Below are positions 26,319 to 33,938 of a DNA stretch of 64,000 nt, piece by piece. The translations under genes were made by a program, and so were the position numbers. The first letter of the stretch is position 1. Every line of letters begins with the position of its first letter. The notes beneath the pieces were generated by a model. That model saw only the letters and a list, made by a program, of their open reading frames with translations, made no database searches and was not told the origin of the DNA. This DNA is from Streptomyces sp. HUAS 15-9 (GTDB taxonomy: Bacteria > Actinomycetota > Actinomycetes > Streptomycetales > Streptomycetaceae), in NCBI RefSeq assembly GCF_025642155.1, contig NZ_CP106798.1, positions 4,774,001 through 4,838,000 of the forward strand, given 5' to 3'.

Positions 26319-26364
26319 TGTCAACCATAGGTTGACACCCCAGGACCGTCAACCCGAAGTTGAC
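26319..26364 (-). promoter_or_regulatory. Leaderless promoter with two operator palindromes (Clp-N gene)
   Basis: On the minus strand: -35 TTGACG (26352-26347), 17-base spacer, -10 TATGGT (26329-26324), then six bases to the ATG. A perfect 8-3-8 palindrome TGTCAACC-ATA-GGTTGACA (26319-26337) covers the -10 and a 6-5-6 palindrome GTCAAC-GTTGAC (26348-26364) covers the -35. The shared GTCAAC half-site suggests one repressor binding both. Confidence 0.75.
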
Positions 26365-26392
26365 ACTGGGGTGGCACGGAGAACTCCCCGCA

Positions 26393-26920
26393 CTACGGCG
26401 ACTTCGTGTGCTCGTACATCACCACCAGCACGGAATGCACCGCCTCTTCGCCCCCGTCCTCCTCGGCTGTGTCGACCAGTTCGGCCAACGTGTCCCGCAA
26501 CTGCTCCGCCCGCTCGGGGGTGAGGTGCAGATGACGGAGCGAGAGCAGTGGGTCCCCCGGGGCGCGGTCCAGTTCCTGGGCGACCGCGCCGAGCAGCGCC
26601 GCCGTCCCCGCCGCCTGCGGCTCGGCGACCCGCAGACGCCGGCCGACCCGCAGGTAGTAGTGCTCGGTCCCGCCCCGCACCCGCCGCGTCTCCACGATCC
26701 GTACGAGCCCCGCCTCGCGCAGCACCTTGAGGTGGTGCCCGACGCTGCCCTTGGCCACCCCCAGCCGCACCGCCAACTGGCTGATCGTGGCGGACCGGTG
26801 GGTCAGCGCGAAGAGCAGCCGCTGTCGCAGAGGGTGGGCGAGTGCGGCGAACTGGTCGGGTTCGGAGATCTCCAGTACGTCCTCGATACCGGCGCCGTTC
26901 TCCGGCTCATGCTCGGTCAT
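26393..26920 (-). CDS. ArsR-family winged-helix regulator
   Basis: 175-residue repressor-type protein with the wHTH in the first half: ISEPDQFAALAHPLRQRLLF, ATISQLAVRLGVAKGSVGHH, LKVLREAGLVRIVETRR and the wing GGTEHYYLRVGRRL. The C-terminal half (ELDRAPGDPLLSLRHLHLTP...) is a helical dimer or ligand part as in the ArsR/DUF2087-like regulators of this group. No metal-binding cysteines are seen. It is divergent from the S41 peptidase gene with an inverted repeat between them. No ribosome site precedes ATG 26920, so the message may be leaderless. Confidence 0.85.
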   Translation of the reverse strand: MTEHEPENGAGIEDVLEISEPDQFAALAHPLRQRLLFALTHRSATISQLAVRLGVAKGSVGHHLKVLREAGLVRIVETRRVRGGTEHYYLRVGRRLRVAEPQAAGTAALLGAVAQELDRAPGDPLLSLRHLHLTPERAEQLRDTLAELVDTAEEDGGEEAVHSVLVVMYEHTKSP

Positions 26921-26925
26921 ACGTC

Positions 26926-26970
26926 AAGCGTCTAATTCTCTTGACGCTTTTGCAAGCCCGGTGCTGTACT
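26926..26970 (+). promoter_or_regulatory. Operator and promoter between arsR-like and S41 peptidase genes
   Basis: Inverted repeat AAGCGTC (26926-26932) / GACGCTT (26943-26949). A + strand promoter reads TTGACG (26941-26946), 18 bases, TGTACT, then seven bases to ATG 26978, which again implies a leaderless message. The right repeat arm overlaps the -35 box. Confidence 0.6.
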
Positions 26971-26977
26971 CGCGGCC

Positions 26978-27928
26978 ATGACCACCCTGACGCCCCGTAC
27001 ACCCGGCACACCTGACACCACGATCCCCGCTTCCGGCCCCGCCCCCGTGGCCGATGTCGCCGCCGTCGTAGAGGAGACCGCCCGGCTCGTCACCGAGCAC
27101 TACGTCTTCCCGGAGGTCGCCGACCGGCTGGCCGCGCTGCTGCGTCGCAGGCTGGGGGAGGGGGCGTACGACGTCGACCGTGCCGAGGAACTCGGCGCCC
27201 GGGTCACCGCGGACCTCCAGTCCGACAACGGCGATCTGCATCTACGCCTCAAGTACCACCCCGAGCGGGTCCCGCAGGGCCAGGGTGAGGCCGCGCTGGC
27301 CGCGATGCGCCGCCAGTTCGACACCTCGCTGGGCGGTGTCCCGCACGTGGAACTGCTGACCGGCGGGGCGGCACTCGTCGAACTGGCCCCCGCGCTCTTC
27401 CCGCTAGCCTGGTCCGCCGAGCCGCTGTCGGCCGCGCTCACCCTGGTCGCGCGCGCGGACGCGCTGATCCTGGACCTCAGGGGGAACGGCGGCGGCGACC
27501 CGGAGACGGTGGCCTTCGTCTGCAGCTACCTGCTCGACGAGCGCACGCACCTGAACACCCAGTACGCGCGCGTGGGGGAGCGCTACGACCAGTCCTGGAG
27601 CCTGCCGTACGTCCCGGGCGCCCGGTTCGGCGGGACCAAGCCGGTATATGTGCTCACCAGCGGTCACACCTTCTCCGGCGCCGAGGAACTGGCCTACAAC
27701 CTGCAGCAGTTGGGCCGTGCGGTGATCGTGGGGGAGGTCACCAGGGGCGGGGCGCATCCGCGCGAGGGCTGGACGGTCCACCCGCACCTGGAGGCCACCG
27801 TCCCGGTCGGCCGGTCGATCAACCCGGTGTCCGGCACCAACTGGGAGGGTACGGGTGTCCGCCCGGACATCCCGTGCGCGGCCGCGGACGCCCTCGACCG
27901 GGCCTTGCGGGACCCGGCGCGCTCCTGA
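26978..27928 (+). CDS. S41-family peptidase
   Basis: 316-residue serine peptidase of the C-terminal-processing/IRBP-like type. A helical N-terminal part (VVEETARLVTEHYVFPEVAD) precedes the catalytic core: ALILDLRGNGGGDPETVAF, then YVLTSGHTFSGAEELAYNLQ with the nucleophile Ser in FSGAEE, and VIVGEVTRGGAHPREGW. There is no signal peptide and no PDZ domain, as in the cytoplasmic members. Substrate unknown. Control by the divergent ArsR-like protein is suggested by the shared repeat. Confidence 0.82.
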   Translation: MTTLTPRTPGTPDTTIPASGPAPVADVAAVVEETARLVTEHYVFPEVADRLAALLRRRLGEGAYDVDRAEELGARVTADLQSDNGDLHLRLKYHPERVPQGQGEAALAAMRRQFDTSLGGVPHVELLTGGAALVELAPALFPLAWSAEPLSAALTLVARADALILDLRGNGGGDPETVAFVCSYLLDERTHLNTQYARVGERYDQSWSLPYVPGARFGGTKPVYVLTSGHTFSGAEELAYNLQQLGRAVIVGEVTRGGAHPREGWTVHPHLEATVPVGRSINPVSGTNWEGTGVRPDIPCAAADALDRALRDPARS

Positions 27929-28001
27929 CAGGAGCCAGGCATTGTCCACAGGCTGTGGATGACCGGCGTCCGCTGTCGGTGGCGCATGACACGATCGACG
28001 G

Positions 28002-29108
28002 GTGAGCAGCAGTACGACCAGCACCGTCGAGCGGGCCTTCCGGGCCGCCCTCTACGACGACAACGACTCCGGCCTCGACACCGGTGCGTCCCTTCTCGCG
28101 GCCGACCCCGCCGCGGACGACGAACTCGCGCGGCGAGGAGAGGAGTTCGTGGCGACCGCGTGGCGGCGCGGCTGGCAGCCCGCCGACGTCGTACGGCTCG
28201 TACGGCGTGAGCTGGACGACGAGCACGTGCGCCTGGCGGCGGCGCTGATCAGAGCGCAGATGCCGCACGACCGGCCGCGCGGCCCCCGCTGGACCGCCCA
28301 GCTCGACGCCCTGCCGGACGCCCCTGCCCGCGGGGCCGACCGCTTCTCGTACGCGACCACCGTGCTGGAGCTGTACCGCCTGCTGCTGCGCCTGCCCACC
28401 CTGGAGCCGTTGGAGGAGCCGCGCCGTGGGCACCGGCCGGCCTCCCGCATGCTCACCCGCATCCGTGCGCTGCTCGCCAAGGCCGAGGCGACCGGATTCC
28501 CGGAGGAGGCCGAGGCGCTGAGCGCCAAGGCGCAGGAGCTGATGGCACGGCACAGCATCGACGAGGCGCTGCTGGCGGCGGACGCTCCCGCGAAGGACGC
28601 GCCCGGCGCCTGCCGGATCGGTGTCGAGCCGCCGTACGAGCAGGCCAAGGCGGTGCTGCTGCACGCCGTCGCCGACGCCAACCACTGCCGTGCCGTGTGG
28701 AACGAGCCCCTCGGCTTCTCCACGGTCGTCGGCTTCGAACCCGACCTGGAGGCGGTCGAACTCCTCTACACCTCGCTCCTCGTGCAGGCCACGCACGCGA
28801 TGACGAAGGCGGAGGCGGCCCAGAGAGCGGGCGGGCGCAAGCGGACCAAGACCTTCAGACAGTCCTTCCTCGCGGCCTACGCCCATCGAGTCGGGGACCG
28901 CCTCGCGGCCGCCGCCGACACCCAGGTCACCCAGGACCTGCTTCCGGTCCTGGCCACCCGGGAGATGGCCGTCACCGACCGTACGGAGCGCATGTTCCCG
29001 CGGACCACCACCACCCGGCTGCGCGGGGTGAGCGACGAGGCCGGCTGGACGGAAGGGGCGCAGGCGGCGGACCGGGCCCAGGTCAGGGCCCGTCCGCGGC
29101 TGGACTGA
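28002..29108 (+). CDS. DUF2786-domain protein
   Basis: 368-residue protein. The middle (about residues 145-190) has the DUF2786 signature ASRMLTRIRALLAKAEATGF, PEEAEALSAKAQELMARHSI; the following domain (VLLHAVADANHCRAVWNEPL, FEPDLEAVELLYTSLLVQAT, RQSFLAAYAHRVGDRLAAA) is the usual DUF7168-like partner, with conserved His and aromatic residues. Phage and plasmid homologues exist, but the function is unknown. GTG 28002 is used. Neighbours suggest no operon. Confidence 0.78.
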   Translation: MSSSTTSTVERAFRAALYDDNDSGLDTGASLLAADPAADDELARRGEEFVATAWRRGWQPADVVRLVRRELDDEHVRLAAALIRAQMPHDRPRGPRWTAQLDALPDAPARGADRFSYATTVLELYRLLLRLPTLEPLEEPRRGHRPASRMLTRIRALLAKAEATGFPEEAEALSAKAQELMARHSIDEALLAADAPAKDAPGACRIGVEPPYEQAKAVLLHAVADANHCRAVWNEPLGFSTVVGFEPDLEAVELLYTSLLVQATHAMTKAEAAQRAGGRKRTKTFRQSFLAAYAHRVGDRLAAAADTQVTQDLLPVLATREMAVTDRTERMFPRTTTTRLRGVSDEAGWTEGAQAADRAQVRARPRLD

Positions 29109-29145
29109 CCCTGGTCCGTCCGCCGCTGGGCCGGACTTCGGTGTT

Positions 29146-29661
29146 TCAGTCGCCGGCCTGCTGGAAGGCGCTCACCGAGGCGTTCGGGGTGCCCGCGCCG
29201 CCCTTCCCGGCGACGGGGCCGTACGACCAGGGGAAGCTCATGGCGGTGCCGGAGCCGGGCAGGGTGATCTTCACGCTCCTGGCCTCCAGGCTCGTCGCGT
29301 CACCCGCCTTGCCGCGCACATAGCTGATCGTGAAGGAGGCGAAGTCGCCCTTGGCGAGCTTCAGCTTCTGCGCCTTCGCACCCTGGAGCGCGGGGACCTT
29401 GGCCGAGGTGCCGCCCGCTTTCAGCTCCACGCCGGCGAAGCCGTCCAGGGTGCACGGGGCGCTCTGGTTGGTGATGCTGACCGGCACCTCGCCCGTGTCA
29501 CCCGCCGCCGGGGCCACGCTCGCCGTGCCGATCTGCACCGAGACCTTGCCGATCTCGCAGGCCGAGCCGCTCTTGCCCTTGCCGCCGCTTGTGCCGTCGT
29601 CGCAGGCGGTCAGGAGGAGGGCGGCGGCGAGGGCGGTGACGGTGAGCGGAATGGCGCGCAT
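29146..29661 (-). CDS. DUF4232-type lipoprotein
   Basis: 171-residue exported protein. Signal peptide MRAIPLTVTALAAALLLTAC ends in a lipobox (LTAC, Cys20). The mature domain shows the DUF4232 beta-sandwich pattern: CEIGKVSVQIGTASVAPAAG, VSITNQSAPCTLDGFAGVEL and FASFTISYVRG, with two cysteines likely to form a disulfide. It lies just downstream of another lipoprotein on the same strand (37-base gap). Role in the envelope unknown. Confidence 0.8.
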   Translation of the reverse strand: MRAIPLTVTALAAALLLTACDDGTSGGKGKSGSACEIGKVSVQIGTASVAPAAGDTGEVPVSITNQSAPCTLDGFAGVELKAGGTSAKVPALQGAKAQKLKLAKGDFASFTISYVRGKAGDATSLEARSVKITLPGSGTAMSFPWSYGPVAGKGGAGTPNASVSAFQQAGD

Positions 29662-29698
29662 GAGGGGGTCCCTGTCGAGGTCGTGACGGTGCCGTCGG

Positions 29699-30199
29699 TC
29701 AAGAGCCGAGGTTGCCGGTCGGCAGCCCGGACGGCAGCTTTCCGCCCTCGGCCTTCGTGTAGGTCTCCTTGCCGACCTTGCCCGACCAGGTCACCTGCAT
29801 GGAGGCCTTCGACACCGAGTCCACCATCCCGGTGCCGCGGTCCTTGCTGCCGTCGGTGCAGGTCAGGTGGATCATCTGCATGCCCGCCTCCTCGCCCGCG
29901 GTGCCCGTGCACACGGTCCCGCCGGTCGCGAAGAGCCCGGCCTGCTTGCCGGTGACGACCAGGGCCACGGCCTTGCCGTCGGTCGTCGCGAGCCAGCTGC
30001 CCTGCAGCTTGCCGGACGAGGAGGCCTTGCCGCCGGCGCTGTCGCCGGCGCCCGCTGTGGACGTCGGGGCCGCGGTCGCGCTCGGGGTGGGGGAGGAGTC
30101 GTCGGAGCCACCGCCGCCGCTGCACGCGGTCAGTGCGAGCGCGCCCGCCATGCCGGCGGCCGTGGCCGCGATCCGCACCCTCGTAGTCGCCGAAGTCAC
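29699..30199 (-). CDS. Secreted lipoprotein, unknown function
   Basis: 166-residue protein. The GTG at 30199 gives a signal peptide (MTSATTRVRIAATAAGMAGA) with lipobox LTAC, then a Ser/Thr/Pro-rich linker (SDDSSPTPSATAAPTSTAGA) and a small beta-rich domain (LQGSWLATTDGKAVALVVTG, CTGTAGEEAGMQMIHLTC). Two cysteines may pair. The frame is open to 30313 but the upstream part reads as non-coding. Co-directional with the DUF4232 lipoprotein. Confidence 0.72.
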   Translation of the reverse strand: MTSATTRVRIAATAAGMAGALALTACSGGGGSDDSSPTPSATAAPTSTAGAGDSAGGKASSSGKLQGSWLATTDGKAVALVVTGKQAGLFATGGTVCTGTAGEEAGMQMIHLTCTDGSKDRGTGMVDSVSKASMQVTWSGKVGKETYTKAEGGKLPSGLPTGNLGS

Positions 30200-30319
30200 T
30201 GGAAGCTCCCAAGCTGTAGCCGGTCGGCCGCCCGGTTGGCCGGAACGACCGCAGCAAGCTACCAGTACTTGCCAAGGGGACTTGTGGGCGCCGGGTGGGT
30301 ATTCGCTGAGCACCTCCCG

Positions 30320-30372
30320 GATAGGTAGGAGATTCCCTACGCTTGACTCGTAGGGAATCTCCTACCTATCGT
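30320..30372 (+). promoter_or_regulatory. 51-bp palindromic operator with embedded leaderless promoter
   Basis: Perfect inverted repeat: 22-base arms at 30320-30341 and 30349-30370 with a seven-base centre. The centre contains TTGACT (30343-30348), a -35 box, and 18 bases on is TATCGT (30367-30372), a -10 box, giving a predicted start of transcription at about 30379-30380, exactly the GTG of the VOC gene. Likely the ArsR operator of this operon. Confidence 0.75.
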
Positions 30373-30379
30373 CCTCCCC

Positions 30380-30751
30380 GTGAACATCACTCACGCCTCC
30401 TTCGTCACCCTTCCCGTCACCGATCAGGACCGTGCCCTGCGCTTCTACCGGGACGTCCTCGGGTTTGAGGTCACCGCCGACTCGGACATGCCGCAGGGCC
30501 GGTGGCTCCAGGTCGCCCCGCGCGGGGCGCAGACCGTGTTCACGCTCTCGGGGCCGGGGATGGGGGATTTCGAGCCCGGTTCCAGCCGGGGGATCATGTT
30601 GGTGACGACCGACGTGGACGCCGACTGCGCCCGGCTCGCCGAGGCGGGCATCGACGCGCAGGGGCCGGACGCGTTCCCCTGGGGCCGTATGGCCTCCTTC
30701 CGGGACCCGGACGGCAACGGTCTGATGCTGCTCACGGAGGCTCAGCGCTAG
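30380..30751 (+). CDS. VOC (glyoxalase/dioxygenase fold) protein
   Basis: 123-residue single VOC domain: ASFVTLPVTDQDRALRFYRD, VLGFEVTADSDMPQGRWLQV, then FPWGRMASFRDPDGNGLMLL, the two beta-alpha-beta-beta-beta halves with the usual C-terminal DPDGN. It has one candidate metal histidine (THASF) and a Glu near the end. First gene of a VOC-ArsR-SRPBCC operon. The GTG start coincides with the predicted transcription start, so translation is probably leaderless. Substrate unknown; such operons often deal with reactive small molecules. Confidence 0.85.
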   Translation: MNITHASFVTLPVTDQDRALRFYRDVLGFEVTADSDMPQGRWLQVAPRGAQTVFTLSGPGMGDFEPGSSRGIMLVTTDVDADCARLAEAGIDAQGPDAFPWGRMASFRDPDGNGLMLLTEAQR

Positions 30752-30787
30752 GGCCTGCCGGTGCTCGGCGCCAGGAAGGGGCGGGGT

Positions 30788-31132
30788 ATGACGACGACGG
30801 GGGCCGTCGAGGATCGGATCTTCGCGGCGTTGGCCAACGCCACCCGCCGCGAGGTGCTGCGCCTGCTGCGCGAGCGGGGGCCCCAGCCCGTCCAGGCCCT
30901 GGCCGACCACTTCGACATGCGCCGCCCCAGCCTCTCGGAACACCTCAAGGTGCTCCGGGAGGCCGGCCTCGTCTCCGAGCAGCGCTCCGGCCGGCAGCGC
31001 ATCTACCGCCTGGAGGCGGCCCCGCTCGCCGACCTGCAGGACTGGCTCCACCCGTACGAGCGGTTCTGGCGCGGGCAACTGACGGGGCTCGGCGAACTGC
31101 TCGACCGTATGCCCGACGATGACCGCTCATGA
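30788..31132 (+). CDS. ArsR-family regulator
   Basis: 114-residue regulator: VEDRIFAALANATRREVLRL, LRERGPQPVQALADHFDMRR, PSLSEHLKVLREAGLVSEQR and the wing GRQRIYRLEAAPLADLQDWL, the SRPBCC-associated ArsR subgroup without metal-binding cysteines. ATG 30788 follows GAAGGGGCGGGG; a GTG at 30761 is the longer option. The stop overlaps the next ATG (ATGA). It probably represses the operon through the 51-bp palindrome upstream. Confidence 0.87.
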   Translation: MTTTGAVEDRIFAALANATRREVLRLLRERGPQPVQALADHFDMRRPSLSEHLKVLREAGLVSEQRSGRQRIYRLEAAPLADLQDWLHPYERFWRGQLTGLGELLDRMPDDDRS

Positions 31133-31596
31133 CCGACACCCCGCCCGCGGACGACCTCACCACGATCCGCGTCGACCAGTACCTCCCGCACCCGCCGGCA
31201 AAGGTCTGGCGCGCCCTCACCGAGCCGGAACTGCTCGTTCAGTGGCAGATGCCCGGGTCGGAGAATTTCCGTCTCGAGGTCGGGCACCGATACCGGCTCA
31301 CCTCGGTCCCACGTCCCAACACCCGCTTCTCCGGCGTCGTCGACGTGCAGGTTCTCGCCTACGACAGGGAGCGGATGCTGTCCGTCCGGTGGGCCGATGC
31401 CGATCCGGCCAATCCCGCGGACTGGACCATCACATGGACGCTGGAACACGAAGGGCGCGGTACGCGTCTCTTCCTAGTACATGAGGGATTCGATCCGGAC
31501 GACCCGGCACAGACGATGGCGCGGAAGATCATGGACGGGGGCTGGCGTTCGCATGTCCTGCGGGCGCTGGGGCAGACGCTGGAGCAGTTTCGGTAA
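31129..31596 (+). CDS. SRPBCC (AHSA1-like) domain protein
   Basis: 155-residue helix-grip protein: TIRVDQYLPHPPAKVWRALT, EPELLVQWQMPGS, WTITWTLEHEGRGTRLFLVH and the C-terminal helix GGWRSHVLRALGQTLEQFR. It is coupled in translation to the ArsR gene (ATGA overlap), the classic ArsR-AHSA1 pair, in which the SRPBCC protein binds a hydrophobic ligand. Function otherwise unknown. Confidence 0.85.
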   Translation: MTDTPPADDLTTIRVDQYLPHPPAKVWRALTEPELLVQWQMPGSENFRLEVGHRYRLTSVPRPNTRFSGVVDVQVLAYDRERMLSVRWADADPANPADWTITWTLEHEGRGTRLFLVHEGFDPDDPAQTMARKIMDGGWRSHVLRALGQTLEQFR

Positions 31597-31633
31597 AGCG
31601 GACGTCAAAGCTGTAACCGTAGGACCACCCCCC

Positions 31634-31666
31634 GTGCACGTGCATCCGCCCATGCACCTGCACGTG
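31634..31666 (+). promoter_or_regulatory. GTGCACGTGCAT motif and its mirror upstream of the DUF397 gene
   Basis: GTGCACGTGCATCCGCCC at 31634-31651 is followed by the near mirror ATGCACCTGCACGTG (31652-31666). The first element recurs, with one change (CATCTGCCC), on the minus strand at 32717-32700 upstream of the ATP-binding protein gene, in the same orientation and at about the same distance from the start codon. Confidence 0.55.
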
Positions 31667-31742
31667 AAGGGGGTTATGATCCGGGTCAGTTGACTACAGC
31701 ATCCATGGCCACATCAGCCAGTGCACCACCGGGGAGCGACCT

Positions 31743-32012
31743 GTGGACCGCGACGTTGACAGCGTGTGCAAGGGGTACGACGTGTACAACGGCATGGCTG
31801 CCGCGCAGCTGGACGGAGTGGCCTGGCAGAAGAGCAGGCACAGCAACTCGCAGGGCTCCTGCGTGGAGTTCGCCCGCCTGCCGGGCGGAGACGTGGCCGT
31901 GCGCAACTCGCGCTTTCCGGACGGCCCCGCCCTTGTCTACACGCGCGCGGAGATCGAGGCGATGCTCCTCGGTGTCAAGGACGGCGAGTTCGACCATCTG
32001 ATAGCGAACTGA
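31743..32012 (+). CDS. DUF397 protein of a WhiJ-type cluster
   Basis: 89-residue protein with the DUF397 core: VAWQKSRHSNSQGSCVEFAR, LPGGDVAVRNSRFPDGPALV and YTRAEIEAMLLGVKDGEFDH. In Streptomyces these small proteins are encoded next to XRE (Scr1/DUF5753) regulators and an RsbW-like ATP-binding protein, the WhiJ/AbaA type of cluster tied to development and antibiotic control, and all three are present here. It may antagonise the XRE partner. GTG 31743 is used. Confidence 0.87.
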   Translation: MDRDVDSVCKGYDVYNGMAAAQLDGVAWQKSRHSNSQGSCVEFARLPGGDVAVRNSRFPDGPALVYTRAEIEAMLLGVKDGEFDHLIAN

Positions 32013-32118
32013 CAGCGAGCCGACACCGGCCGTTCATTCCAGGGATATGTCGGGGCAATCTCCGCATCACGCCCAGGAACGCGCGTAGAAGTGCGACGTC
32101 AGGTGACGCCGCGCTTCC

Positions 32119-32616
32119 TCATTCGGCCGACTGGAGCCGGAACAGCGCCCAGACGACCTTGCCGCTGAGCGTGCCGGCGAGCGGGTGCCAGCCCCAGCTG
32201 TCGCTGAAGGAGTCGACCAGGAACAGCCCGCGGCCGGACTCGGCGGAGAAGTCGTCCGAGGGGCGGGCCACCGGGGTGTCGTGGCTCGGGTCGCGCACCG
32301 CGCACACCAGCCGGTCGGTCCAGCGCATCAGATGCAGCCGCACGGCCGGGGGCTGCTCCGCGCAGCACGCGGCGTCGCCCGGCAGCGCATGCCGCAGGGC
32401 GTTGGTGACCAGCTCCGAGACGACCAGGCATATGTCGTCGAAGCGGTCGCCCACATCCCATTGGTCGAGTGTTCTGCGCGTGAACAGCCGGGCTTCGCGC
32501 ACCGCTTCGTAGCGGGCGGGCAGTGCGCAGGAGGCAGCGTTGGACACGGCCGCGGGATCCAGCGGCGGAAGGCCCTGCCGTAACGGCTCGAGCATGGTCG
32601 ATCCATTCGTCCCCAT
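32119..32616 (-). CDS. RsbW-like ATP-binding (HATPase) regulatory protein
   Basis: 165-residue GHKL-fold protein: YEAVREARLFTRRTLDQWDV, DDICLVVSELVTNALRHALP (N box with the Mg-binding Asn), then VRDPSHDTPVAR and SGRGLFLVDSFSDSWGW (G boxes). It resembles anti-sigma factor kinases but is the AbaA-type component of the WhiJ cluster. ATG 32616 has GGGAG eight bases upstream; the longer frame to 32787 reads through non-coding leader. It is divergent from the XRE gene. Confidence 0.85.
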   Translation of the reverse strand: MGTNGSTMLEPLRQGLPPLDPAAVSNAASCALPARYEAVREARLFTRRTLDQWDVGDRFDDICLVVSELVTNALRHALPGDAACCAEQPPAVRLHLMRWTDRLVCAVRDPSHDTPVARPSDDFSAESGRGLFLVDSFSDSWGWHPLAGTLSGKVVWALFRLQSAE

Positions 32617-32912
32617 GCGAGGCACTCCCGGGAATTCGCGGTCGTTGCGATGCAGCGGTGGCGCGGGACCATGGTTTCGGATGCGCACAGCAGATGCAAG
32701 GGCAGATGCACGTGCACGAGACCGAATTGAGCAGTCCCGTACCGCTTGTTGGCCATTTTTTCCGCCAACCTCATGTACGTGGCTCACCTGTTACCTGCTT
32801 CATCCTGTGCGGAAACTTTGGCCTCTTTCCGTTTCCGTAACCGGACGAGTACTGCTCGAAGTGTTTTAGTGGCAGACTTCGGCCCCTGAAGACGTTGGGG
32901 AGGCTGGCGAAC
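32617..32912 (+). promoter_or_regulatory. Divergent control region of the WhiJ-type cluster
   Basis: About 300 bp without genes between the ATP-binding protein and XRE genes. It contains ATGCACGTGCACG (32706-32718), whose minus-strand reading repeats the motif upstream of the DUF397 gene, and an adjacent AGATGCA direct repeat (32692-32698, 32704-32710). GGGGAGG at 32897-32903 is the XRE gene's ribosome site. Confidence 0.55.
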
Positions 32913-33773
32913 GTGAGCGCGGGAGAGCCGGGATCGGTGGTGCGGCGCATGCTGCTCGGATCACAACTCAGGCGACTGCGTGAGGCGCGGGGGATCACGC
33001 GCGAGGCGGCGGGTTACTCGATCCGCGCCTCCGAATCGAAGATCAGCCGGATGGAGTTGGGCCGGGTGAGCTTCAAGACACGGGACGTGGAAGACCTGCT
33101 GACGCTGTACGGCATCACCGACGAGGCGGAGCGAGAGTCGCTGCTGTCCCTCGCCCGGGAGGCCAACGTCGCGGGCTGGTGGCACAGTTATTCCGACGTG
33201 CTGCCGAGCTGGTTCCCCACCTATGTGGGCCTGGAGGGCGCCGCCTCCCTGATCCGGGCGTACGAGGTGCAGTTCGTGCACGGCCTGCTGCAGACCGAGG
33301 ACTACGCGCGCGCTGTCGTCCGGCGCGGCATGAAGGGCGCGAGCGTCGCGGACGTCGAGCGGCGCGTGGCGCTGCGCCTGGAGCGGCAGAAGTACCTCGT
33401 CTCCGAGAACGCCCCGGACTTCCACATCGTCCTCGACGAGGCGGCCCTGCGCCGGCCGTATGGCGACCGCGAGGTGATGCGCGGCCAGCTCCAGCATCTG
33501 ATCGAGTTCTCCGAACGGCCCAACGTACGCCTTCAGATCATGCCGTTCAGCTTCGGCGGGCACTCCGGTGAGAGCGGGGCGTTCACCATCCTGAGTTTCC
33601 CGGAGTCCGATCTGTCCGATGTGGTGTATCTGGAGCAGCTCACCAGTGCGCTGTATTTGGACAAACGCGAGGACGTGACCCAGTACGAGCAGGCGCTCAA
33701 GGAGCTTCAGCAGGACAGCCCGGGGCCGGACGAGAGCCGGGACCTGTTGCGCGGGCTTCTGCAGTTGTCCTGA
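32913..33773 (+). CDS. XRE-family regulator, Scr1/DUF5753 type (WhiJ-like)
   Basis: 286-residue regulator. Helix-turn-helix at residues 10-65 (LLGSQLRRLREARGITREAA, GYSIRASESKISRMELGRVS), then the DUF5753 domain (YEVQFVHGLLQTEDYARAVV, ERQKYLVSENAPDFHIVLDE, QIMPFSFGGHSGESGAFTIL). WhiJ-like proteins repress development genes until released by their DUF397 partner. GTG 32913 is placed by GGGGAGG nine bases upstream; TTG 32895 is less likely as it overlaps that site. Confidence 0.87.
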   Translation: MSAGEPGSVVRRMLLGSQLRRLREARGITREAAGYSIRASESKISRMELGRVSFKTRDVEDLLTLYGITDEAERESLLSLAREANVAGWWHSYSDVLPSWFPTYVGLEGAASLIRAYEVQFVHGLLQTEDYARAVVRRGMKGASVADVERRVALRLERQKYLVSENAPDFHIVLDEAALRRPYGDREVMRGQLQHLIEFSERPNVRLQIMPFSFGGHSGESGAFTILSFPESDLSDVVYLEQLTSALYLDKREDVTQYEQALKELQQDSPGPDESRDLLRGLLQLS

Positions 33774-33938
33774 TTCACGCCCTCTTGACTTCACGCTTTC
33801 GTTTGCTCGGGTGTCATCTCAACTCACGGCAAACACAAGTACGATGACATGTGATCAGTCTCATCAGACCGATCGGATCGTGGAGTCGATCGGGTGTCCG
33901 TCTCGACTGCTTCGGCAGTAAGGGGATCGAGGGATCAC

